Below are positions 14,001 to 21,641 of a stretch of DNA of 64,000 nt, in pieces (position 1 is the first letter of the stretch; every line of letters starts with the position of its first letter). Source of the stretch: Rhynochetos jubatus (taxonomy: Eukaryota; Chordata; Aves; Eurypygiformes; Rhynochetidae); the NCBI GenBank assembly GCA_027574665.1, contig CM050659.1, positions 315,001-379,000 of the forward strand, given 5' to 3'. The translations under genes were made by a program, and so were the position numbers. Below the pieces are notes generated by a model, which saw only the letters and a program-made list of their open reading frames with translations, was not told the DNA's origin and searched no databases.

Positions 14001-16833
14001 CAAAAACGGTAATGAGGATAGAAAATGGCACAACATGAATCCAGCTTTCTGACAGGGTTCGTAATGAGAATCAGAATTGCACAGAGTTAATCTAATCCCA
14101 TCAGTGTTAGAACTCATGTCACAGGGGACTTGCTTATAGCTATAGTTCCACATACATTGTCTCAGGAGCACAAAGCTTATGAGGAAAAAAGGAAACTTCA
14201 AAATATTGTTTTTGTATAAGAGGCTTGCACTATCATAAAATAATGGGGATAATTTTATAGAAGATCAGCCTCAAGCCTAGCATTGTAAACGCAGCTGATT
14301 GCACCATCCTAAGTGTGTGCATACTAGTGCAAACAATTTCTTTGCACACACAAGTGACCAACCTCAATCTAAAGATTGATGGCCTCTGATCTAGAAGATG
14401 GACTGTACAGTGGCTTTTTGTCAGTCATATGCATAAACCTCACCATTTGAAGAAAGAGATGCACTGGTATCCATTATGTAACTGAGCTCATACCACACAG
14501 CAACACTGTGGTATTTTTACACAGCAATATTATTTTTATTATTGTTTTAAAAGTTTTAATCATTTTCCAGCTTACTTTTGAGTCTTTAGGGACTGTCTTC
14601 AGATTGACAATCTTTCTTTTCTGATCAGCTGTCATAAATGAGGTCTCAATTTTAAGTGCATAAAAACCAGTTCTCCAAACAATGTTGTGTTTCTAGGACA
14701 CGAAGAATATAGTTTCTACATAATGTACACAGAAAACACTCTAGACAAAAATACTGTCAAATTAGGCATTAGCTGGCAGACACATCACTAAACCTAGAAA
14801 CATTCTTAATCTGGGGAAAGAGTCCTAATTATCACTGAGAGATCTCCATCTCATATGCATCTCCTAATCTGGAGAGCTGGTGCTTTAGATATGTAAAAAT
14901 ATCTAGGAAAAAATACTTTCCCTCTCATTACTTTCCATCCAGTCTCATAATTCAACTGATACTGAACACACACAGAGGATTTCAAGTTAACCCCTTCTTA
15001 GCTGAAAAAGGACAAAACTATGTTTACCTTGCATCCTGGTGAACTGCATCAGGCAGGGATAGACATTAGTAAGTCTATACAACATAACAGGTAGCAAGCT
15101 GGTTTGACTTCTGCAGTGGAAAACAGCTTATTAGTCTGGGCTGGAAGTTGCACAGATTCACCCAGCTTCTCATAAGGAAACCACACGGCTATTCTCTGGA
15201 AGAATAATTGGGCTGCTTCTGCTCAGCACATTCTTCATATATAAAAGACTTGTTACTTCATTGGATTGTAAAATCCTAAGTGTCATAATTTAAATATGTA
15301 TGTTTATAGACCATAAAAAACTAAAGTTCTTTACAATGGCTCTAGGAGCATGCATGCTGGAACAAATCTAAACATTGGGAGACACATATGCAAGACAAGA
15401 TCTTGCATAACTAATTTACGACAAGACCAAAGATAGTTGTTAAATGTCTTTTTTTTTTCCGTCAAGATTTAGCACTACACAGATAAAATGTTGTTGACAA
15501 AAGCATTTAACTTCATCCAGATTTAGTCTAGGACACTTATAATAAAACATTACAGGAAGTTATTTTCAGTCATTTAAATAACAGTTTAAATCTATTATTT
15601 TTGTTTATTGTGGCATTCACTTATGTAAACATCTTCATATTTTTATATTCTAGTATAGTTTTCCTCTTGTAAGATCACCATGCCCCTGGGGCAAGATAAC
15701 ATTTCTTTCTTTAGAGAATAAAATTTCTCTAATAATAACATACAAAAGAAAAGCCTAAAGTACCATTTGTTCTGTTATTTTCCTCTAGCTCTACTTCAGA
15801 AGACACTATTTCTGTGAATCCTTCCCCCACTGTAGTCATTTGTATAGTTTAAACCTGTAAGTTAACAGTAAAGCCAACACACTGGCACAAAACATCTTTA
15901 CGTACTAGAAGGATTCAACTTCTGTCACTGATATAAGCACTGATTATAAAGTTATGGTAGATGTACCCTTGGAAGAGAGCAGAATGCAGAGAAAAGTGTA
16001 ACTCAAAATGACTTATTTACAACCCTGCTTTAAGGTTAGCAAAAGTATTCTCTCAACTGCATTGTCAAAGTTCTGAGCGTTTCATTCTCATTAATTTTTG
16101 CAGCAGCAGAAGGCTGAAAAACGCAATAAAAGGAGCAGAGAGGGACAGAACAACTTAAATGACAATGACATGTGCATTGTTAACACCTCCCTGTAGCCGT
16201 AGAAGGTGGATTGGGAAGGAAGCCCGACTTAACAGCCCATCACACTACTGCTTTAACTAAAGGAGAATATGGCTATAGCCATCTACCACTGTTTTAAAGT
16301 TTTATTTTCCTCCTTACATATCTTGCTTCTACTTGTACAATCAAGTTGGACTCATTTTCCAGGACACACCAATGACAGGGATGTAATTTGTTTTAGCTCT
16401 TCTAATGGAAGAATGGTAAAGCTAACTTCAGCAAGCTTGAGAAGCGAGCAAATTTTTTTTTTTCCACATTAACTCATTTGAACTGCAGGAAAACTCTCTG
16501 GGTAGCTTTAATGAGTTTGTGAGACTCAGTCCTACAAAGGAACTGCAGGAAAAGCACTTCATATGGAAGTGGAGTAGTTAAAGGCTGGAAACAGCAGTCT
16601 CTAGGATATGAGTCTTGTCACCAATAATAATACTGGCCTTAGAGCAAGAGGCAAGGACTGGAGAGATGACCTGGACCACATTCCAGTTCTTCCAGAGGTT
16701 TACAAAAAGCACTTGACACAGTATCAGTAAAGGGCATGGATGAGTAAAAAGTTCCCACATTCCTGAGCTGCCCATGTCTCCACAGGTTTTTAGTGAACTT
16801 GGGGTATTTCCACTCCCAGCTAAATCAGTAACT
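11096..16833. other. Non-coding, A+T-rich DNA
   Basis: I see no gene or recognised repeat. If a minus-strand gene starts in the CpG island at about 17.2 kb, this would be its first intron. If not, it is intergenic. Confidence 0.5.
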
Positions 16834-16899
16834 TGTCGGCACATGCCTTCACAGCCCGAGGGCGCAGCACACCGCCCGAGGCCACCCCGTGCGCACACC

Positions 16900-17020
16900 G
16901 CCACAGCCCCGCCACAGCCCCGCCACAGCCCCGCCACAGCCCCGCCACAGCCCCGCCACAGCCCCGCCACAGCCCCGCCACAGCCCCGCCACAGCCCCGC
17001 CACAGCCCCGCCACAGCCCC
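16900..17020. repeat. 11-bp minisatellite, 11 perfect copies
   Basis: The unit gccacagcccc is repeated exactly 11 times over 121 bp with no mismatch. Because 11 is not a multiple of 3, each strand reads the same 11-residue peptide cycle in every frame, which explains overlapping Gly/Ala/Trp-rich and Pro/His-rich pseudo-ORFs. Perfect homogeneity implies recent expansion or ongoing slippage, so copy number is probably polymorphic. Confidence 0.97.
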
Positions 17021-17154
17021 GGCAGCGCGGCGCATCCCGGAGCGGCCAGCGAACCCCCCCGCCCGGCCCGCACGCAACCAGCCCGGCGCCCCCACCTCCG
17101 GCCGCAGCCCCGCGCACGCCCCGCGGCCTCCCCCCGCCCGGCCGGGCGGTCACC

Positions 17155-17330
17155 TGCTGGCACGGCCGCTCTGGCTGCCGCTGCCGGGACTCCGCCGGGC
17201 GCCGGCAGCTCCGGGACCCCGGGGACGCGCCTCTCTGCCCGCTGCCGCGCGCTGCCCGCCGCCGCCACCCCCGACCGGGCGCGCTCGGTTCGGCCGCCGC
17301 GCCGGGCGCGGGCTCCGCCCGCTGCCGGCT
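17155..17330 (-). other. Possible untranslated exon 1 of a minus-strand gene
   Basis: Downstream, on the minus strand, of the ATTGG boxes is a G+C-rich segment that ends at CCAGCAG followed by GTGACC, a moderate 5' splice site (exon end 17,154). No convincing ATG-initiated frame exists before the donor, so it would be 5' UTR. The transcription start is not visible from sequence. The gene body would run towards position 1 and beyond the window, apart from the candidate mini-exon near 11.08 kb. Low confidence, because GT dinucleotides in this context are common. Confidence 0.25.
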
Positions 17331-17332
17331 CA

Positions 17333-17445
17333 GCCAATCGGAGGCCCGGGCCCCGCCGCTCCCAACCCGCCCCCTGCTCGCCCGCCCAATCGGCGGGCCA
17401 AGCACCGCGGCTCCGGGCCCGCCCCCTGCCCGCCCGCCCAATCGC
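17333..17445. repeat. 52-bp tandem CCAAT/GC-box repeat
   Basis: Units 17,333-17,384 and 17,385-17,436 match at 41 of 52 positions, and the head of a third unit (CCCAATCG) begins at 17,437. Each unit starts with a CCAATCG motif and ends with CCCGCCCCCTGC then CGCCC, so NF-Y-type and Sp-type sites recur at exactly 52 bp. Enhancer duplications of this kind occur in both retroviral U3 regions and host promoters. Confidence 0.8.
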
Positions 17446-17589
17446 GGCGCTTCGCGCTGTGCGCTCGCGGGCGGAGGGAGAGAGGAAGGAGAGAAGGCCC
17501 AGCCGCCATTCAGCCGGCCGGGAGCCGCACGCTGCCGGGCTGGCTGCAGGGACCCCAGGGATGTGCCCCGGGCACTCTCCCGTTATTCC

Positions 17590-17682
17590 AATAAAGTTTC
17601 CCAGGACTGCCCTGTCTCCTTGGTGCACACCGGCTCCTGGCGCTGGGATTTTCCCTACATTGCTAGGGGGCTCCTCCGGGAT
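17590..17682 (+). mobile_element. Plus-strand R-U5 end and tRNA-Pro-like primer-binding site
   Basis: AATAAA lies at 17,590-17,595. About 64 bp later a segment ending in TTTTCCCTACA (to 17,659) resembles the CA end of a U5. It is followed by TT and then, at 17,664-17,682, a sequence matching the gammaretroviral tRNA-Pro primer-binding consensus apart from one inserted A and one substitution. The order poly(A) signal, CA, TT, PBS is that of a retroviral LTR-leader junction on the plus strand. The LTR start is unclear; a TG at 16,834, at the edge of the CpG island, is one candidate. No gag-like frame follows. Confidence 0.5.
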
Positions 17683-18039
17683 CCTTCCACCTGCCCGGGA
17701 CGGCGGGCGGCGGACGGGGCTGACGGGGCGCCTCCCCGGGATTGGGGCGACCGGCTCCCCTTGGACGGCTGCCGGCCCTGGGCGGTGCTGGGTGCGCGGC
17801 ACTGCGGGGAGACAGGCGAGTGGCCGGCCAGGGGGGCCGGGAGGGCCGGAGAGGGAGGAGGGAAAGCATCCTCTGGGGAGGAGACCGAGGGAAGGCTCTT
17901 CGGGGCACCCGAGGGGGGAGAGCCGGGCCGGGGGGTGAGGCGGAGGCTGGAGACCTGGAGGCTGGTCACTCCGCTCGTGCCGTCCACGGGAGGCCCGGTT
18001 TTCCCAGATTTTTCCCCAGACCAAGCGGGTGGCTCTAGG
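17683..18039. other. G+C-rich segment, leader-like or LTR R/U5
   Basis: This G+C-rich stretch separates the plus-strand primer-binding-like site from the minus-strand ERV LTR. It could be the plus-strand leader, or the R/U5 part of the minus-strand 3' LTR, since the boundary between the two is not resolvable by eye. I see no coding signature. Confidence 0.4.
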
Positions 18040-18587
18040 TATGCCTTTTATTGAATCACAACTTGGCGCTGGGCCACCACCTCAGCGAGTGGCAAATGGC
18101 CCAAGACCTCGCACAGGTTTTAGACCATTACAGAAGGTCCAAAGTCTCGGTCTATTTCCACTCGGCCCTTCAGTCCCCAAAGTTCATCGTTTATCAAAGA
18201 CCATCCCAATCCCCTCTCTCAGCTGCATTCTCCTCTTCTGGTTCCAATCCTTGGTTCAGTTTCAGGGTCTCTTCGGGTCGCTGTCTCCGGAATCGCTCTT
18301 CTGCCATTTCTGCCTTGCACCATTCTGAGACTGACCTCCAGATGTACTAGTTAGGGTTTACCTTTTGTCTAGCAAAGCACCTGTGCTTAATTAATTAACC
18401 ACTCTTTGTTGAAACTGTCTCTGCATGATTAGCTTGATGGGGTTTGAAACCAGCCTTGGGTGGGTCTGTGCCAGCAGCAGGTTGAGAACAAACATTCTGG
18501 GCCTGCTGAGCAGCATTTCTGCACTTTTACATGACCCCAAACCTCACATCTAAACCTGCACTGGAGACACTGAAAGATTCCTTTACA
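18040..18587 (-). mobile_element. 3' LTR of a minus-strand ERV (U3 and R)
   Basis: On the minus strand the LTR begins TGTAAAGG at 18,587, directly after a polypurine tract. An AATAAA-type signal (TTTATT on the plus strand) lies at 18,047-18,052, giving a U3 of roughly 540 bp. The far end was not located: no clean CA terminus or target duplication was found, and the sequence runs into the CpG-rich segment. The first 33 bp recur at 19,909-19,941. Confidence 0.65.
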
Positions 18588-18601
18588 ATTCCCTCCTTTG
18601 G
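18588..18601 (-). other. Polypurine tract of the minus-strand ERV
   Basis: The minus strand reads CCAAAGGAGGGAAT immediately before the TG of the LTR. This is the position and composition of the plus-strand primer of a retrovirus, and it fixes the left end of the U3. Confidence 0.7.
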
Positions 18602-18679
18602 TTTTTGTTTGCATACCTGCAATTAACATTTATTACAATTGCAGGTGGCACCTTAAATCTTAGTCAATAAGCGAGGAAA

Positions 18680-19100
18680 ACAAGTAATACAACGTTAGAA
18701 CACCACTATTCCACATGCCAGCAGTAAAACCACTGCAACAGCTATTGCAATCCCTTTCTTTAACCATGTGGGCAGATCAGGGAACCAAGAAGTTAACCGT
18801 GAAAAGGTTTCCGAAAATCCCCACCAAGTGTTAAATAACTGGAAAGACTGAACTGGATAAACATAACTTAAAGCAACACCAGTCTCCAGCTGGTCTGTTA
18901 CCAAAACACCACAGATGCTGGTTCAAACACCCTGTTCCTCTCCCAGTCAGCAGCTCCCTGAGATGTGCAGGACAAGAACAGGGATCCCAAGGCCTTAGTT
19001 TTGACCATACACCACATTTTCTCCAGCTAGCTGAGACTCTAACAGTAACACAAAATTCAACAGCCACTGAAGGATCAAAGGAATAATTCCACTCCATTTT
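18680..19100 (-). pseudogene. ERV envelope remnant (surface and transmembrane parts)
   Basis: Two minus-strand frames survive. The more upstream one (about 18,880-19,100) has a Cys/Trp-containing surface-subunit-like segment. The second (18,695-18,904) ends as a transmembrane subunit does: an amphipathic stretch with Trp and Phe, WLKKG, and then a hydrophobic membrane span rich in Ile, Ala, Val and Leu before a stop. A frame change separates them, and most of a normal envelope gene is missing, including a clear fusion peptide and the CX6CC region. It follows the integrase remnant and precedes the polypurine tract, as expected for env. It cannot encode a working glycoprotein. The assignment rests mainly on order and on the terminal membrane segment. 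Confidence 0.6.
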
Positions 19101-19487
19101 GGTATTTTTAGTAACTACAACATTCTTAAGAGATTGAATCTGAAAACCCCTAATTTCACGGAAGGTTTGACATGTACGACTACTGTGCTTAAGGATGGAT
19201 CCAGGTTTCTTTCCCCTGCACCTTCACACCATAAAAAGAGGTTAGTTACACCGGAGAAGGTCTCTCCCGTTTCAGTTCAAATCTGTTCCTTCTTTTCAAA
19301 TTTCTACATAAACTTTATCGCCAGGTTGTATATCATGTACCTGCATTTCAGGTGTCGCTCCCTGATCCCAATAAGCATGGTTTCTCAAGTGTGAAAAAGA
19401 ATGCTGTAAATACAGCACGTAATGGGTTCCCTGTTCATCCCCATCCAACAGGCTCGCCTGAGCTGGTACCTAAGTTCCTGGAACAGC
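19101..19487 (-). pseudogene. Degraded pol-env junction of the ERV
   Basis: Minus-strand frames are broken by several stops. By position it should hold the C-terminal end of pol and the start of env, but no motif is secure enough to assign. It shares the orientation of the flanking integrase and envelope remnants. Confidence 0.4.
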
Positions 19488-19908
19488 TATAATCCCCCCA
19501 GTAATACTTCTGCAGGCGAAACTCCTATTGGTTGTCTAGGCATATTCCTAATATCCCATCATACTAAGTTTAATGCCTCTGGCCATTTTAACCCTGTTTG
19601 TTTACAATCCCTCGCTAAGTTTTCCTTAATTGTTCTCTTCATCCTCTCGGCCTGACCTGACGACTCTGGGTGACAGGGTGTATGTAGCTGTGCTCAGATG
19701 CCTGAGGAGTGAGAGACCTGAATTACAACAGCTGCAGTAAAACGCGCTCCCCTGTCGGAATCCATGATTTCAGGAACTCCGTATCTATGAGTAATTTCCT
19801 TCAAAAGAGCTTTAACAACCACCTCTGAGGCTTTTTTTTTTTTTTTTTTTGAGTGGGGAAAGCTTCAACCCATCCCGATAATTGTTCAACAATAACCAAA
19901 AAAACCCC
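19488..19908 (-). pseudogene. Retroviral integrase fragment (pol 3' part)
   Basis: The minus strand encodes the catalytic core of a gammaretrovirus-like integrase, the enzyme that inserts viral DNA into host chromosomes. Visible motifs in order are LSGWVEAFPT, then MDSDRG (second catalytic Asp), SSGQAER (catalytic Glu), and GVSPAEVLLG near the C-terminal end. The position of the first catalytic Asp, just before the LSGW motif, is occupied by Glu. The frame is broken: a run of 19 A (T-run 19,832-19,850 on the plus strand) has expanded between the first two motifs and changes the frame, and two in-frame TGA codons follow. The N-terminal zinc-binding part and all upstream pol and gag are missing. 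The upstream edge is fused to a 33-bp LTR stub. Confidence 0.88.
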
Positions 19909-19941
19909 CCTGCACTGGAGACACTGAAAGATTCCTTTGCA
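19909..19941 (-). mobile_element. 33-bp stub of the ERV 5' LTR
   Basis: This matches the first 33 bp of the 3' LTR (18,555-18,587) with one difference, in the same minus-strand orientation, and its right edge is the natural TG end of the LTR. It therefore marks the 5' end of the provirus. Everything from 33 bp into U3 to inside integrase has been deleted. Flanking sequence on the right is GAGCCCC, which should contain the target duplication, but no matching copy was found on the left. Confidence 0.75.
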
Positions 19942-20595
19942 GAGCCCCTTCCCCCCGGGAAGTACAGGTGCAGAGCGAGCACAGCTGCAGCTCCCTGAAC
20001 AGGGAGGGGGGGCCCTCAGCAACAAGACAGGCCACGGACAGACAGAACGGGAGGGTTTAGGTCACTGCAGGGAGGAATTCATGGAGGGGAAAGCACTGAA
20101 CGCTTCCCTGAGCCATGGCTCCGCTGAGCCCGAGTCCCTGCTGATGGGCTTGGCTGCCGGCACCGGCTCTGAGCCCACCCAGCTCAGCCGTTGGCCCCCC
20201 CTCGAGCCGAGCCGCTGGCCCCCTCGAGCCGAGCCCGTGCCCCCCTCGAGCCGAGCCGTTGGCCAGGCTGCAGTGCTGAGAGAGCCCTCGGTGCTCCAGT
20301 GCCCAGCTGAGAGGCGACAGCAGCGGCAGCACTTTTCCCGGCCCCGCCAGCTCCAGGCAGCCCAGAGGCGACTGACTGCCAGCAGCAGAGGTGAGCTGCG
20401 AGGGGGAGCCTCCCCCCGGGCAGCTGGCAGGCTCCCTTCCGGAGGGCCCTGCCCATTCGGGCCAGCCCTCCCTAGGCCGGCCAGTGACCGTGGCCTCTCT
20501 CCCTTCTCCAGCGGGACACGGCCTGCTGCAGCGCCCAAGAGAGGGCACGCTTCACCCGCCCAGCTCCCCCCAGCCCAGCGCAGCGGGTGGCCAGC
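19942..20595 (+). other. G+C-rich leader of the RING gene with a 121-nt intron
   Basis: A strong donor (CAGAG, then GTGAGC) starts an intron at 20,391. A pyrimidine tract ending CCTTCTCCAG closes it at 20,511, giving 121 nt. After splicing, the exon 2 frame is open back from the RING ATG to the junction, but exon 1 meets an in-frame stop at 20,373-20,375 with no ATG between, so this is 5' UTR. The exon 1 start is not visible; its left side is cut by the minus-strand ERV boundary at 19,941. The open frames across it on both strands are compositional. Confidence 0.5.
20185..20266. repeat. 22-bp tandem repeat, about 3.5 copies
   Basis: CTCGAGCCGAGCC recurs at 20,201, 20,223 and 20,245, exactly 22 bp apart, with a partial degenerate copy before the first. 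The period is not a multiple of 3, which argues against this stretch being conserved coding sequence. Confidence 0.85.
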
Positions 20596-21027
20596 ATGGA
20601 CATGGAGCCAGGCAGCCGCTGCCCAGTGTGCCTGGACACCTGGGACAACGCCGCCTGCGTCATGCCGTGCCTCCACCGCTTCTGCTTTGCCTGCATCCTG
20701 CGCTGGGCTCGCAGCAAGCCCGAGTGTCCCCTCTGCAAGAGGGGAGTGCAATCCATCCTGCACTCGGTGCGGGGGGACGACGACTTCCAGGAGGTCGTCA
20801 TCGGCCCCTCGGGGCCGGCACCGGCGGCGGCTGGCCCCTGCCTGGCAGGAGAAGCGCCCCGGCCCCCAGCCCCCTCTAGCTCCCCAGCCCCCCAGAGCCC
20901 CCCTCGCCCCGTCTCCCCCCAGGCGCTGGCCGTGGACTCGCTGCTCCTTTTCATTAGTTTAAAATCTCCAGTGACTCCAAGGAAGCTTCATGATTTTAAG
21001 AGCAATGCACCCAAAAAAGCTCCGTGA
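20596..21027 (+). CDS. TOPORS-like RING-finger protein, 143 aa (truncated type)
   Basis: The product is a probable RING E3 ubiquitin ligase fragment. A complete C3HC4 zinc-binding pattern is visible: Cys9, Cys12, Cys25, His27, Cys30, Cys33, Cys44 and Cys47. Spacing and surrounding residues (CPVC, ACVMPCLHRFCFACIL, WAR, CPLCK) and the following ILHSVRGDDDFQE segment closely resemble the N-terminal RING of TOPORS. Vertebrate TOPORS is about 1,000 residues; this product has only the RING, a Pro/Ser/Ala-rich linker (about residues 75-113) and a 30-residue tail from A+T-rich sequence that looks unrelated, so the C-terminal SUMO- and p53-binding parts are missing. The ATG at 20,596 has A at -3 and G at +4; an upstream in-frame GTG at 20,587 is not needed. 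An AATAAA at 21,465 could end the transcript. It may be a functional small RING protein, a truncated copy of a multicopy avian family, or a decaying pseudogene without a stop yet. Confidence 0.72.
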   Translation: MDMEPGSRCPVCLDTWDNAACVMPCLHRFCFACILRWARSKPECPLCKRGVQSILHSVRGDDDFQEVVIGPSGPAPAAAGPCLAGEAPRPPAPSSSPAPQSPPRPVSPQALAVDSLLLFISLKSPVTPRKLHDFKSNAPKKAP

Positions 21028-21641
21028 CATTGATACAACAGTTGAGTAAAGTGAATGTTTTATAGAGAAGGACAAGAGAAAAATATGAAAGAGTATTTCT
21101 TTAATACTCAACTGTTATAAACCCTTAATTACCTGCAAGTATAACAGGGCATAACCCAGGGTTGCCACAACTGTGATGGATTCTTCAGAGTGCAGTACTG
21201 AGCAGGTGACTGGAGAGTCACCCTGCACAGGCAGCAAGAAAAATATTGCTCAAGTAAGCTTCCTGAACACACAGTGAAGAGTGGAAACATACTCTTGTAA
21301 CCTTCATGTGTCCATTAAAAATGTAAGACCCTGGAATTCATGAGTGTCAGGAAAACCATGACAAACACTATTAAGCCAGCAAAGACTCTTTAAAGATAAA
21401 AAGGTTAGGCTAGATTTCTTATATTATCCTGTTGATCTAATAAGAAAGCATGCTCTTTACAGCAAATAAAAAAATTCTAACAAAGTAATACTTTTCCTAT
21501 AATGTAATGATTTTCTCAACCTTTCAAACAAGAAAAGATAGATAATTAGTCCAGGGTTCACGATAAACCTGTTTTGCACAAATCAAGATGTTTGACTTCA
21601 ATCAAGATAAATGAATGCTTATGTTCTATAAGACAGGCAAT
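21028..21641. other. Non-coding DNA downstream of the RING ORF
   Basis: Composition drops to A+T-rich within the last 80 bp of the ORF and remains so. The only item of note is an AATAAA at 21,465-21,470, a possible poly(A) signal. Confidence 0.5.

Larger units (their letters stand above)
16834..17990. promoter_or_regulatory. CpG island, candidate promoter region
   Basis: Composition changes sharply from A+T-rich to very G+C-rich and CpG-dense at about 16,835-16,860 and stays so to about 17,990. It contains three CCAAT boxes (17,334, 17,386, 17,438), several GGGCGG-type GC boxes in both orientations, and no canonical TATA box. On the minus strand the CCAAT boxes read ATTGG and lie upstream of a possible exon 1 with a donor (CAG, then GTGACC) at 17,154/17,153, as in a TATA-less housekeeping promoter. 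On the plus strand the same boxes precede a poly(A) signal, a U5-like end and a primer-binding-site-like sequence, as in a retroviral LTR. Both readings remain open. Long frames in all directions reflect lack of A+T stops and are not genes. Confidence 0.7.

Noticed and set aside
16578..18054. Long open frames of 250-430 codons on both strands of the CpG island
   Set aside because: They arise from the stop-poor G+C content and the 11-bp repeat, which is open in all frames. Peptides are Pro/Arg/Gly/Ala-rich with no domain, and opposing frames are equally long.
19937..20962. 341-codon plus frame and several 90-233-codon minus frames over the RING locus
   Set aside because: The 341-codon frame is offset from the frame that carries the zinc ligands and crosses the predicted intron and the 22-bp repeats. 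The minus frames are shadows of G+C-rich sequence.
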